Shown one piece after another: positions 16,382 through 24,659 of a stretch of 31,208 nucleotides of DNA (its first letter is position 1; each line of letters begins with the position of its first letter). The notes beneath the pieces are model-generated. The model worked only from the letters and a program-made list of their open reading frames with translations, was not told the DNA's origin and ran no database searches. The position numbers and the translations under genes were made by a program. The DNA comes from JAAFIP01 sp043774625 (GTDB lineage Bacteria; Pseudomonadota; Gammaproteobacteria; Burkholderiales; Burkholderiaceae_C), in the NCBI GenBank assembly GCA_043774625.1, contig JAYVTG010000043.1, positions 1-31,208 on the forward strand, read 5' to 3'.

Positions 16382-18649
16382 TTAAAGTTTAGCCAGTGCG
16401 CTACGCATATCGGAAACACTGAGTATTTCTGACATGACCACAGGGGCTTTACCCGGCTGGTACAGCACGTACACCGGCACGCCATTGCGGCCCAGGGCAG
16501 CCAGGGCGGCGGTAATGGCGGGGTCGCGCCGCGTCCAGTCGGCGCGTAATAACTGCACTTTTTTGGCGGCAAAATCGGCCAATACCTCGTCACTGCCCAG
16601 CGTGGTTTTTTTGTTCAACTGGCAGGTAACGCACCAGGCAGCGGTGAAATCCACAAACACGTTCTGGTTTTTCGCCAGCAATTGGTCTACCTTGCCCGGT
16701 TGCCAGGCAGACCAGGTGGAAGACGATGTGGCTGCGCTGGCACTTGCAGGCTCTGCATCTGCTATTTTGACAACATTTTTGCCCAATGCCAGCGTCAACA
16801 GTGCGCAAGCAGCTATAGAAAATGTAGCAAGCGTGGTGCGGGTGCGCCCGTGCAGGGTGAACGACCACACCACCATCGAGAGCGCCACCAGCAGCACCAA
16901 CAGGGCCGCAGCACCGTCAATGCCGCTTTGCTGGCCCAGCACCCACAGCAGCCAGGCCACGGTGGCAAACATGGGAAAGGCCATGAACTTTCTGAACACG
17001 TCCATCCAGGCCCCGGGGCGTGGTAGCCAGCGCGCAACGGCAGGTGTGAGGCTGGCGGCCAGGTACGGCAGGGCCATGCCCACGCCAATGGCGGCAAACA
17101 CGGCCAGCGCCTGCCAGGCAGGCAGGCCCAGCGCAAACCCTAGCGACGCGCCCATGAAGGGGGCCGTGCAGGGCGAAGCAATGGCGACAGCCAGAACGCC
17201 CGACAGGAAAGCATCTACCCTGGGGCTTTTGGCTTGAACCGTGGCGATGCTGGAGGGCAGCACGTTGGCAAATTCAAATAAACCGGCCAAATTCAAGCCA
17301 ATCAGGGTGAACAGCACCGCAAGAGACGCCACCACCCACGGCGACTGCAACTGAAAGCCCCAGCCCAGTGCCTCGCCCCCCGCACGCAGGGCCAGCATCA
17401 GCGCACCCAAGGCCGCAAAGCTCAGCACCACTCCAGCGGTGTAGGCCACGCCTTTGGCAACTTGTTGCTTGCGGCTAGCCGTATCCACAAAACCCAGCAC
17501 CTTGATAGCCAGCACGGGGAAGACGCAGGGCATCAGGTTCAAAATCAAACCGCCCAGCAGGGCCAGCAGCAGCGCGGGCAGCAGGCCGGTGACTTGGCTG
17601 CCGTCAGCCAGCACGGGCGGCAGTTGCGACGCGGCGTTGGCATTGAGCGCGGCTTGCAGCGCGGGCGGCACTTGCACGGCGGCGGCAACGGGTGCCCAGT
17701 TGCCCAGCACCGGGGCCTCTGTGCGGTAGCCCACACGTTGCGCGCCCTCACCCGCTACCAGCACCAGGGGCATAGCTTGCGGACTGGCGCTGCGCTGTGC
17801 AGACAACGGCACCGTGGCCTTCCATACCGCGCCGTCCCAGCGCTGCGTCCAGTCTTTGCCGGATTCGGCTGCGGTGTGGATCACCTCGGCAGTTTCAGGA
17901 AAGAATTCCAGCGTTTTGCCGCGCAGCTCCACTGGCAGGCTCTGCACCGCCACTTGCAGGTTTTGTCCGTCAATCGTGACGCTACCCGCTGGCCCACCCG
18001 CACCCGAGCTGATGTTGGCAATGGGGCGCGGTTGCGCGGCAGCCGCTGCTTCAAATGCCTCACGGCTGAGTGCGGTAGACCCCTTGAGTGGAATCTTGAT
18101 GACAAAGTCGCCTTGTTCAGGAATACATTCCTTGCGGCATACCAGCCACACGGCTTTGAGTTTCACTTGCAGGTCTTGCGCCAGCAGGCCAGGCTGAAAG
18201 AGCTGGCTCACCTCTAGCGGCACGGCCAGCAGCACGGTTCCTTCATAGCCGTAGTTGGCCAGGCGCCCAATCGGAATTTTCTTGGGGATCGGCCATTGCA
18301 CCTCACCCGCGCTCACCCCGGCAGGCAGGGTCCACTGCAGCTCGGTCGGCTGGCCGCTGTCGCCCGAATTCTTCCAATAGGTGTGCCATTCGGGTGCATG
18401 GGTAATTTGCAAACCGACCATCACCTGTTTGCCTGGTTCTACACCCTGCGGAGCGTAAGCCAGAATCTCTGCCCTGGCCTGTGGTGAGCTGACCACCGTT
18501 TTGGCAGCGCTGGGCAGGCCCTGTAGGCCAGTTTGACTGCTATTTTGGCTGAAAGCCATCGTAGATACTGCGCAGGCAGCTACTAAAAATATAGCATTCA
18601 GGTGCAACTTGCAAGTAAACGAACGGGCGAGAAAGTTGAATGAAAACAT
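16382..18649 (-). CDS. DsbD/ScsB-family protein-disulfide reductase
   Basis: 755 residues from ATG 18649; a longer frame from a TTG at 18715 adds 22 residues before the signal peptide and is less likely. Order: signal peptide (core LNAIFLVAACAVSTMAFSQ, element-derived), periplasmic N-domain with the thiol pair WLVCRKECIPEQGDF (ScsB-like spacing), about eight membrane segments with LMPCVFPVL and ASPCTAPFMG (the two membrane cysteines), and a C-terminal thioredoxin domain with AAWCVTCQLNKK (CxxC). It carries electrons from cytoplasmic thioredoxin to periplasmic partners. The likely partner is the exported thioredoxin-fold protein, now separated by the inserted R-M genes. The last 20 codons are duplicated at the far side of that island. 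Two element copies encode hydrophobic segments. Confidence 0.93.
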   Translation of the reverse strand: MFSFNFLARSFTCKLHLNAIFLVAACAVSTMAFSQNSSQTGLQGLPSAAKTVVSSPQARAEILAYAPQGVEPGKQVMVGLQITHAPEWHTYWKNSGDSGQPTELQWTLPAGVSAGEVQWPIPKKIPIGRLANYGYEGTVLLAVPLEVSQLFQPGLLAQDLQVKLKAVWLVCRKECIPEQGDFVIKIPLKGSTALSREAFEAAAAAQPRPIANISSGAGGPAGSVTIDGQNLQVAVQSLPVELRGKTLEFFPETAEVIHTAAESGKDWTQRWDGAVWKATVPLSAQRSASPQAMPLVLVAGEGAQRVGYRTEAPVLGNWAPVAAAVQVPPALQAALNANAASQLPPVLADGSQVTGLLPALLLALLGGLILNLMPCVFPVLAIKVLGFVDTASRKQQVAKGVAYTAGVVLSFAALGALMLALRAGGEALGWGFQLQSPWVVASLAVLFTLIGLNLAGLFEFANVLPSSIATVQAKSPRVDAFLSGVLAVAIASPCTAPFMGASLGFALGLPAWQALAVFAAIGVGMALPYLAASLTPAVARWLPRPGAWMDVFRKFMAFPMFATVAWLLWVLGQQSGIDGAAALLVLLVALSMVVWSFTLHGRTRTTLATFSIAACALLTLALGKNVVKIADAEPASASAATSSSTWSAWQPGKVDQLLAKNQNVFVDFTAAWCVTCQLNKKTTLGSDEVLADFAAKKVQLLRADWTRRDPAITAALAALGRNGVPVYVLYQPGKAPVVMSEILSVSDMRSALAKL
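16386..16449 (-). repeat. Right direct repeat: intact dsbD 3' end
   Basis: Counterpart of 14149-14212. It encodes the DsbD C-terminus APVVMSEILSVSDMRSALAK and leads into the TAA stop at 16384-16382. Confidence 0.92.
16761..16829 (-). repeat. Interspersed element copy 6 (dsbD, last membrane helix)
   Basis: Coding strand: GCTACATTTTCTATAGC, TGCTTGCGCACTG, ACGCTGGCATTGGGC, AAAAATG, ending in AAAATAGC. Read as ATFSIAACALLTLALGKNV, the hydrophobic helix just before the thioredoxin domain, in the same frame as the leuS copy. Confidence 0.8.
18539..18598 (-). repeat. Interspersed element copy 7 (dsbD signal peptide)
   Basis: Coding strand: GCTATATTTTTAGTAGC, TGCCTGCGCAGTATC, ACGATGGCTTTCAGCC, AAAATAGC. 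Read as AIFLVAACAVSTMAFSQNS, forming the hydrophobic core and cleavage region of the signal peptide. Confidence 0.8.
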
Positions 18650-18785
18650 CTTGATGAATTGGAGGATGTGCAGGGCGCTTAGTTCCACGGTGGACGGGTG
18701 CGTCAGAGTGGGCAAATCAAGTCTTGCGTCATGGCAGCATGATAGCGTCTGCCAAAAAGCCCTGTAGGCACCGTATCATCAGTCT

Positions 18786-20771
18786 ATGTCGTCCCTTGAA
18801 CTTACGCTTTTGTACCTGCTGGCCGCCGTGCTGGGCGTGGTGGCTTGCCGCTCGCTCAAGCTGCCGCCCATGCTGGGTTACCTGGTGGTGGGTGTGCTGA
18901 TTGGGCCCAATGCGCTGGCGCTGGCACAAAACTCGGCCAACATTCGCTACCTGGGTGAGTTTGGTGTGGTGTTTTTGATGTTTGTGATCGGATTGGAATT
19001 TAACCTGTCCAAGTTGCGCGCCATGCGCCAGCATGTGTTTGGCCTGGGGCTGCTACAGGTGGTGTTGACGATTCTTTTGGCCACGGCAGGTTCACTGGCG
19101 CTCTCCAGCATGGCGCAAGCGTATTGGCAAATGTCTTGGCAAACCGCGCTGGCCCTGGGTGGCGCGCTGTCCATGAGCAGCACGGCTGTCGTGGTCAAGC
19201 TGATGCAAGAGCGGCTGGAAATCGACAGCCCCCACGGCAAGCGCGTGATGGGCGTGCTGTTGTTTCAAGACCTGGCCGTGGTGCCACTGCTGGTGCTGAT
19301 TCCCGCACTCGGCTCAGCACCCGAAAAACTGGCGCTAGCCCTTGCTATTGCTGCGCTAAAAGCTATTTTTTTAATAGCCATACTTCTTACGGGCGGGCAG
19401 CGTGTGATGCGCTGGTGGCTCACCCTGGTGGCGCGGCGCAAGAGCGATGAGCTGTTTATCTTGAACATTTTGCTCATCACGCTCGGTTTGGCGTGGTTAA
19501 CCGAAGCAGCGGGGCTGTCGCTGGCCTTGGGTGCCTTTATTGCAGGCATGCTGATTTCCGAAACCGAATACAAGCACCAGGTTGAGACCGACATTCGCCC
19601 TTTTCACGACGTGTTGCTGGGCCTGTTTTTCATCACCATCGGCATGATGCTGGACTGGCGCATTGTTTTACAGCGCTGGCCACTGGTGCTGCTGCTGACT
19701 GTGGTGCCCGTGCTTTTCAAACTCGGTTTGGTGACTGCGCTGGCACGCTTGCTGGGCGCGTCCAGTGGTGTGGCTTTGCGTACGGGTTTGTATTTGGCGC
19801 AGGCTGGCGAATTTGGTTTTGTACTGCTCACTCTGGCGCAACAAAATGCCCTCTTGCCTGCCAATATGCAAAGCCCCATTTTGGCCAGCATGGTGCTCAG
19901 TATGCTGGCCACGCCTTTCATCATCATGTACAGCAACCGCATTGTGCTCAAGCTGGTGTCCAGCGAATGGCTGCAACAGTCGCTGCAAATGACCACCATT
20001 GCGCGCAAGTCCATCAACACCAGCAAGCACGTCATCATTTGTGGCTATGGCCGTTGCGGGCAAAACCTGGCGCGCATGCTCGAGCAGGAGAAAATCCCCT
20101 ACATGGCGCTAGACTTAGACCCCGACCGCGTGCGCCAGGCCGCTGCGGCGGGCGACTCTGTCGTGTTTGGTGACGCTGCTCGCCTGCAAGCCATGATGGC
20201 CGCTGGCCTGGCCCGCGCCAGTGCCGTGGTTATCACCTATCTGGACGTGCCCGGCGCAATCAAAGTACTGGCCAACACCCGCGCCCACGCGCCACAGGTG
20301 CCCGTGATTGTGCGCACGCAAGACGACCACGACCTGGAAAAACTGCAAGCAGCAGGCGCGACCGAGGTCGTGCCCGAATCCATCGAAGGCAGCCTGATGC
20401 TGGCCAGCCACGCCCTCGCACTGGTAGGCGTGCCCATGCGCCGCGTGATCCGCACGGTGCAAGACCAGCGTGATGCGCGCTACAACCTGCTGCGCGGCTA
20501 CTTTCATGGCCAAGATGACGATACGGCAGACGAGCAGGATCATGAGAGGCTTTCTACATTCACCATGCCGCTGTCAGCAAAAACCGTAGGCACCCTGCTG
20601 AACGACCTAGCTTTGCATGCGGTGGGCGTGCGCGTGGTGAGCTTGCGCCGCGCCGGTGGTGGTTTGGCAACTCTGGGCGAGGCGTGTGCATTGCAAGATG
20701 GCGATACCCTGGTGCTGAGCGGCAAGCCGCAGGCGCTTGCTTTGGCTGAAGAAAAATTGCTGCAGGGCTAG
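18786..20771 (+). CDS. Kef-type K+/H+ antiporter (CPA2) with RCK domains
   Basis: 661 residues. Residues ~1-385 hold ~12-13 membrane segments with CPA2 motifs GYLVVGVLIGPNAL, FVIGLEFNLSKL, SMSSTAVVVKLMQER, LLFQDLAVVPLLVL, AFIAGMLISETEY, LFFITIGMMLDW and LAQAGEFGFVLL. Residues ~415-535 are TrkA_N/RCK with the dinucleotide loop VIICGYGRCGQNLARML, and the C-terminus (~565-661) is TrkA_C-like. This is the KefB/KefC/YbaL type of potassium efflux antiporter. The lack of an ancillary KefF/KefG gene and the TrkA_C tail favour a YbaL/KefB-like protein; glutathione gating cannot be judged. It is divergent from dsbD, with a 136-bp gap. An element copy encodes one hydrophobic stretch (ALKAIFLIAIL). Confidence 0.92.
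   Translation: MSSLELTLLYLLAAVLGVVACRSLKLPPMLGYLVVGVLIGPNALALAQNSANIRYLGEFGVVFLMFVIGLEFNLSKLRAMRQHVFGLGLLQVVLTILLATAGSLALSSMAQAYWQMSWQTALALGGALSMSSTAVVVKLMQERLEIDSPHGKRVMGVLLFQDLAVVPLLVLIPALGSAPEKLALALAIAALKAIFLIAILLTGGQRVMRWWLTLVARRKSDELFILNILLITLGLAWLTEAAGLSLALGAFIAGMLISETEYKHQVETDIRPFHDVLLGLFFITIGMMLDWRIVLQRWPLVLLLTVVPVLFKLGLVTALARLLGASSGVALRTGLYLAQAGEFGFVLLTLAQQNALLPANMQSPILASMVLSMLATPFIIMYSNRIVLKLVSSEWLQQSLQMTTIARKSINTSKHVIICGYGRCGQNLARMLEQEKIPYMALDLDPDRVRQAAAAGDSVVFGDAARLQAMMAAGLARASAVVITYLDVPGAIKVLANTRAHAPQVPVIVRTQDDHDLEKLQAAGATEVVPESIEGSLMLASHALALVGVPMRRVIRTVQDQRDARYNLLRGYFHGQDDDTADEQDHERLSTFTMPLSAKTVGTLLNDLALHAVGVRVVSLRRAGGGLATLGEACALQDGDTLVLSGKPQALALAEEKLLQG
19352..19378 (-). repeat. 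Interspersed element copy 8, partial (kef gene)
   Basis: TGCGCTAAAAGC followed by GCTATTTTTTTAATAGC keeps the spacing of the GCGC box to the terminal palindrome seen in full copies. The kef frame reads it as ALKAIFLIA, the same frame as the proA copies. Short and divergent, so less certain. Confidence 0.5.
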
Positions 20772-20822
20772 GCTGCATGCCCCATCAATGCTCGGGCGAC
20801 CAAGCAAGGGCGAAAAAAGAAG

Positions 20823-22919
20823 CTACCAGGCGCGGATCGCCATAAACGCCGATTTGCTGGTATCGGACAAAGCTTGAAAAGCGGCAACAGCGGCTGCGTT
20901 GTCATGCGCTTGCGCAGCCGCTTCCAACGCCTTGGCATCCAGAGCGGCTGCATTCGCTGTCATTGTCAGCAAAGCACCTTTGAGCGCATGGGACTGTGCT
21001 GCCAGCGCAGGCCAATCGTGTTTTTTGAGCGCATCAAAAGCCACCGACATCCGCTCGCGCAGATCGTTGCAAAAAGCGACCGCCATTTCATGCACCACCG
21101 CTTCATCGCCACCCAGGCGTGCCAGTAGCTGTTGGCGATCCAGCACATTGGGCGTACTTGCGCCTTCATTTACCGGGCTGGCTGCAACTGCGCCCCCATG
21201 CAGTGCCGACTTTAGCGCCGCTTGTAAAGCTTCTGGCGTAAGTGGTTTGGTCAAATACCCGTCCATGCCAAAGACCAGTGCCTTGTCACGGTCAGCAGCA
21301 GACGCATGGGCCGACAGTGCAATGATCGGTACAGGTTTACGCTGCTGGTTTTGTTCGTTGTGGCGAATAGCCTGCGTGGCTTGCCAGCCGTTCATGCCTG
21401 GCATTTGAATGTCCATTAACACCACATCAAACACAGCATTGGCCAGCGCCAGGACGGCCTGCCCTCCATCTTCTGCCACCACCACGTCAAAGCCCAGTCG
21501 CTGCATAAACTTGCTCGCCAGCAACTGGTTAACCTGGTTGTCATCCACCACCAGCGCACGCTTGCCAGCATACCGTGCTGGCGCACTGACTGTTGGCAAA
21601 ACAATATCTTCCGTTTTGTCCACGCCAGCCAAATCGCCATAGCCAAATTGGGTAGCCGCAATATCGCTTTGCGCTGTACCCACAGGTATGCACACGATAA
21701 AACAGCTACCTTCGCCGGGCACGCTATCCAGCTCGATCGTACCGCCCATCAGTTGCGCAAGCTTCGCACAAATAGACAAGCCCAAGCCCGTACCGCCGTA
21801 ATGGCGCGATGTGGAACTGTCGGCTTGCACAAAGGCATCAAAAATGGTTTTTTGCTTGTCCGGTGCAATGCCTATACCCGAGTCGCGCACCTGCAACTCC
21901 AGTACCATAGTAGGGCTATTTTGGTTGGCTACGCGCGTGGCTATTTGCACCTTGCCCTGGTGCGTGAACTTGATAGCATTGCTTAGCAAGTTGCTGGCGA
22001 TTTGGCGCAAACGGCCTGGGTCGCCGACCACTTCTTGCGGCAAATCCTCGGCCACTTTCAGCACCAGTTGCAGGCCCTTGGCTTGTGCAGCGATACGTTG
22101 CGGTTCTACCAGGTCGCGCAGCCAGTGGCGCAACGGAAAGCGCACCTTTTCCAGCACCACGCCTTGCGCCTCAATGCGCGCAAAGTCCAGCACGTCATTT
22201 ACCAAGTCCAGCAACGCTCTACCCGAGCTGCCTACCAGGTCTACATATTTACGCTGCTCTGGATTTAAATCGGTCTGCGACAACAACTGGTTCATGCCAA
22301 TCACACCGTTCATTGGTGTACGAATTTCGTGGCTGATATGTGCCAAGAACTGGTCTTTGGCTGCGTTAGCCTGCACGGCAGCAGCGCGCGCAGTCTCTAT
22401 TTCTTGTTGAATTTCGTGCCGACGCGTCACATCGCGCATCACACCCATCATGCGCTCGGCGCGGCCAAACATATCACGCTGCGTTACTTTGCCAGTACAC
22501 TCTATCCATGCCTCGCCGCTGTATGTGTTCAATCTCAGTTCTATCTCCAAGCGTGCATCCATTTGCTTTAGCACACGCACATACGCATCTCGCACAGCGG
22601 CATGGTCTTGCACCGCCACTTTTTGCATCAATGCCTCTGGCTGCCATTCATGACCTGCCGCTTGCTCTGGGGCAAGACCTTGCAGAATGACTTCCAGTTG
22701 TGCCGAGGCAAAAACAGTGCCGTGATGAATGTCCCATTCCCACATCACCAGTTCGGCAGCGTCCAGAGCCAATTGCAAGCGGTCTTCCGTTTGGCCCAGT
22801 GCCGCTTCTGCCATCAGGCGGCTGTTCGACTCGGTACTGGCTTGGCTGCGCAATTGCTCGTTTTCGTGCTGCAGTGTCTGCAACTGGCGCAAGAGGTTTT
22901 GTTCGAAATTATTGCTCAT
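20823..22919 (-). CDS. Soluble hybrid sensor histidine kinase (PAS-HisKA-HATPase-REC-HPt)
   Basis: 698 residues with no membrane segment, so probably cytoplasmic. Residues 1-45 are a coiled coil. A PAS/PAC domain covers ~46-170 (ALDAAELVMWEWDI; MMGVMRDVTRRHE). HisKA has phosphoacceptor His197 in HISHEIRTPMNGVIG, HATPase the N box ASNLLSNAIKFTHQG, G1 RDSGIGIA and G2 HYGGTGLGLSI. A receiver domain (~454-572) has Asp503 in VVLMDIQMPGMNGW and Lys558 in LTKPL. An HPt domain (~600-698) has His644 in SHALKGALL. The overlap with the upstream activator gene (ATGA) couples the two. Likely scheme: His197 to Asp503 to His644 to the receiver of the partner activator. The signal is unknown. Confidence 0.95.
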   Translation of the reverse strand: MSNNFEQNLLRQLQTLQHENEQLRSQASTESNSRLMAEAALGQTEDRLQLALDAAELVMWEWDIHHGTVFASAQLEVILQGLAPEQAAGHEWQPEALMQKVAVQDHAAVRDAYVRVLKQMDARLEIELRLNTYSGEAWIECTGKVTQRDMFGRAERMMGVMRDVTRRHEIQQEIETARAAAVQANAAKDQFLAHISHEIRTPMNGVIGMNQLLSQTDLNPEQRKYVDLVGSSGRALLDLVNDVLDFARIEAQGVVLEKVRFPLRHWLRDLVEPQRIAAQAKGLQLVLKVAEDLPQEVVGDPGRLRQIASNLLSNAIKFTHQGKVQIATRVANQNSPTMVLELQVRDSGIGIAPDKQKTIFDAFVQADSSTSRHYGGTGLGLSICAKLAQLMGGTIELDSVPGEGSCFIVCIPVGTAQSDIAATQFGYGDLAGVDKTEDIVLPTVSAPARYAGKRALVVDDNQVNQLLASKFMQRLGFDVVVAEDGGQAVLALANAVFDVVLMDIQMPGMNGWQATQAIRHNEQNQQRKPVPIIALSAHASAADRDKALVFGMDGYLTKPLTPEALQAALKSALHGGAVAASPVNEGASTPNVLDRQQLLARLGGDEAVVHEMAVAFCNDLRERMSVAFDALKKHDWPALAAQSHALKGALLTMTANAAALDAKALEAAAQAHDNAAAVAAFQALSDTSKSAFMAIRAW

Positions 22920-24439
22920 GGCAATTCGGCCAGATAGCCTTGCGCAGTCCAGGACTGGATTTTTCGGTACAGCGTAGACGGGTTGATTTGCAGCGCCTTG
23001 GCCGACTGCGCAACGTTGCCGCCAAAGGCGCGCAGGGCGTAATCCACCGCTTCTCTTTCCAGTTCGTCCAGTGGGCGCACCCGCTGCGGGTCGTAAGTAA
23101 TGACAGTTTGCGCGGATACCACAGGTACAGCTGGCGAAGCCATTGGCTTAGAAGCTGCATCTGCATCTGCATCTGTATCTGGCACAGCAAACCAGGGTAT
23201 TTCTTCTGCGTCGGTTTTACTGTCCATCTGCCGCGCTGCAAGTGGTGCTCGCACCGTCGCAGGTAACATGCTCAGCCGCACCAGGTCTGCGTCATGCAAG
23301 GCCACTACGGCTCGCACCACGTTGACCAGCTCGCGCACATTGCCGGGCCATGCGTAGCTGCTTAAGGCTTGCATGGCCTCTGGGCTAAAGTCTTCAAACT
23401 GTTTGCCGTCTTCCTTAGCATAACGCCTGAGCAATTCACGGGCGATCAATGCCACATCTCCACCCCGGCTGCGCAGCGGTGGTAACTCCATGGGCACCAC
23501 ATACAAACGGTAAAACAAATCTTCTCTAAAGCTACCCGCACGCACGCATTCTGGCAAATTGTTATGCGTTGCGCAGACGATACGCACATCCACGATGCGG
23601 GTTTTGTCTTCACCCAGACGCTTGACCTCGCCGGTCTGCAACACACGCAGCAATTTGGCCTGCACGCTCAGGTCCAGCTCTGCAATTTCGTCCAGAAACA
23701 ATGTGCCCTTGTCTGCTTCGATAAACGCACCGGGGCGGTCACTGACTGCCCCGGTAAAAGCGCCCTTCGCATGTCCAAACAGCTCGCTTTCTATCAACTC
23801 TTTGGGAATGGCGGCGCAGTTCAGCGCCACGATTTTTTTGTTTTTGCGCTGGCTGCGTGCATGAATCGCCTGCGCAGCCAGTTCTTTGCCAGTGCCCGAC
23901 TCTCCCGTGATACACACCGGCGCGTTGCTGGCTGCCACGGTTTCTATCATGCGGTAAACCGTTTGCATTTCAGCGCTTTGGCCGGTGAACTGTTCAAACT
24001 GCGTGGGCGCTTCGGTTTGCAGAGCAACCACGCGCTGGTTCAACTGCGCTGCATGCAAGGCGTTGCGTAGTGTAACCAGCAAGCGGTCTGCCTCGACCGG
24101 CTTTTCTACATAGTCAAAAGCCCCCGCCTCAGATGCACGCACAGCGTTATCTAATGAGTCTTCAGCAGTAATGACCACCACCGAACATGCCGGGTGGGCG
24201 CGCAGCAGCGCTTGCATCACCTCAAAACCACTCCCGTCTGGCAGGTTCAAGTCCAGTAAGGCGGCGTGCCAAGGTCCCTCTTTAATATGCCGCATGGCCT
24301 GCGCCACCGTGCCTGCCGTAGTGACCTGAACCTGCAAACGCGCTGCCAGGGTGCGGTACTGGATCGCCAGCGTGATTACATCTTCCACCAACAGGACACG
24401 AAATCCTGGAAAAAGCTGGGGAAGTTGGATGGCGCTCAT
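22916..24439 (-). CDS. NtrC-family sigma-54-dependent response regulator
   Basis: 507 residues from ATG 24439 (MSAIQLPQLFPG); a TTG at 24475 would add 12 residues unlike the family and is rejected. Receiver domain ~13-125 with phosphoacceptor Asp63 (LLDLNLPDGSG) and EKPVEADRL. AAA+ domain ~150-380 with Walker A GESGTGKE (179-186), the sigma-54 contact loop GAFTGA (226-231), Walker B GTLFLDEI and WPGNVREL. A variable linker contains DTDADADA, and a Fis-type HTH covers ~455-500 (GGNVAQSAKALQINPSTLYRK). The gene is divergent from the fibre operon, whose promoter is of the sigma-54 type, so regulation of that operon is the simplest inference. Confidence 0.95.
   Translation of the reverse strand: MSAIQLPQLFPGFRVLLVEDVITLAIQYRTLAARLQVQVTTAGTVAQAMRHIKEGPWHAALLDLNLPDGSGFEVMQALLRAHPACSVVVITAEDSLDNAVRASEAGAFDYVEKPVEADRLLVTLRNALHAAQLNQRVVALQTEAPTQFEQFTGQSAEMQTVYRMIETVAASNAPVCITGESGTGKELAAQAIHARSQRKNKKIVALNCAAIPKELIESELFGHAKGAFTGAVSDRPGAFIEADKGTLFLDEIAELDLSVQAKLLRVLQTGEVKRLGEDKTRIVDVRIVCATHNNLPECVRAGSFREDLFYRLYVVPMELPPLRSRGGDVALIARELLRRYAKEDGKQFEDFSPEAMQALSSYAWPGNVRELVNVVRAVVALHDADLVRLSMLPATVRAPLAARQMDSKTDAEEIPWFAVPDTDADADAASKPMASPAVPVVSAQTVITYDPQRVRPLDELEREAVDYALRAFGGNVAQSAKALQINPSTLYRKIQSWTAQGYLAELP
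23157..23180. repeat. Hexanucleotide repeat in regulator linker
   Basis: Four in-frame GCATCT units (the last GTATCT) encode the DTDADADA stretch between the AAA+ and DNA-binding domains. Slippage here would change linker length without a frameshift. Confidence 0.7.
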
Positions 24440-24487
24440 GGCATCAAGATTAAAGCAAAAATTCGCAAAATGCAAATCTTAATCATT

Positions 24488-24514
24488 TCATTTATTGCAA
24501 ATTGCAATAAATGA
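24488..24514. promoter_or_regulatory. Perfect 27-bp palindrome, candidate enhancer (UAS) for the sigma-54 activator
   Basis: TCATTTATTGCAA (24488-24500), a central A, then its exact reverse complement TTGCAATAAATGA (24502-24514). The centre is about 91 bp upstream of the -24 box, the usual enhancer distance for NtrC-type activators. It is also just upstream of the activator gene itself, so it may serve autoregulation. A partial copy of one arm (TCATTTATT) recurs at 24538-24546. Confidence 0.7.
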
Positions 24515-24550
24515 ATAACTCAATTGACCAGAATTGTCATTTATTCAGCT

Positions 24551-24569
24551 CGAAATGTGATGCATTTCG
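24551..24569. promoter_or_regulatory. Second dyad between enhancer and sigma-54 promoter
   Basis: CGAAATG (24551-24557) and CATTTCG (24563-24569) with a 5-nt spacer. This is a plausible operator, such as an IHF-independent regulator site or a secondary activator site. The protein is unknown. Confidence 0.45.
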
Positions 24570-24590
24570 CGTTTTAAGCCCCTTATAGCT

Positions 24591-24605
24591 TGGCATCGTG
24601 CTTGC
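24591..24605 (+). promoter_or_regulatory. Sigma-54 (-24/-12) promoter of the fibre operon
   Basis: TGGCAT-N5-TTGC with the invariant GG and GC exactly 10 nt apart, near the consensus TGGCAC-N5-TTGC. It lies 55 nt upstream of the first pilin-like ATG, with a predicted start near 24617. The adjacent divergent gene encodes a GAFTGA-bearing activator. Confidence 0.85.
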
Positions 24606-24620
24606 AAACATAAAGTATCT

Positions 24621-24637
24621 GCCCACAAAACGTGGGC
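24621..24637 (+). other. Hairpin at the predicted 5' end of the fibre mRNA
   Basis: GCCCAC (24621-24626) and GTGGGC (24632-24637) form a GC-rich 6-bp stem with a 5-nt loop, within a few nucleotides of the predicted +1. Such 5'-terminal stems commonly stabilise abundant mRNAs. A good ribosome site (AAAGGA) follows before the ATG. Confidence 0.55.
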
Positions 24638-24659
24638 TAGCAAACTTAAAGGACATGAC

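Larger units (their letters stand above)
14149..16449. mobile_element. Restriction-modification island bounded by 64-bp direct repeats
   Basis: A two-gene type II restriction-modification unit sits between two copies of the dsbD 3' end (14149-14212 and 16386-16449; 61 of 64 bases identical by hand alignment). The inside is visibly richer in A+T than the flanking genes, which suits horizontal acquisition. No transposase or integrase is present, so movement by an insertion-with-long-target-duplication event is inferred. That mode has been described for restriction-modification genes in Helicobacter and other bacteria. Confidence 0.8.

Noticed and set aside
18650..18715. TTG-started extension of dsbD
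   Set aside because: It places a hydrophilic stretch before the signal peptide; ATG 18649 fits better.
21900..21950. GGGCTATTTTGG...GTGGCTATTTGC in the kinase gene
   Set aside because: Only the GGCTATTT box is shared; the GCGC and ATAGC boxes are missing.
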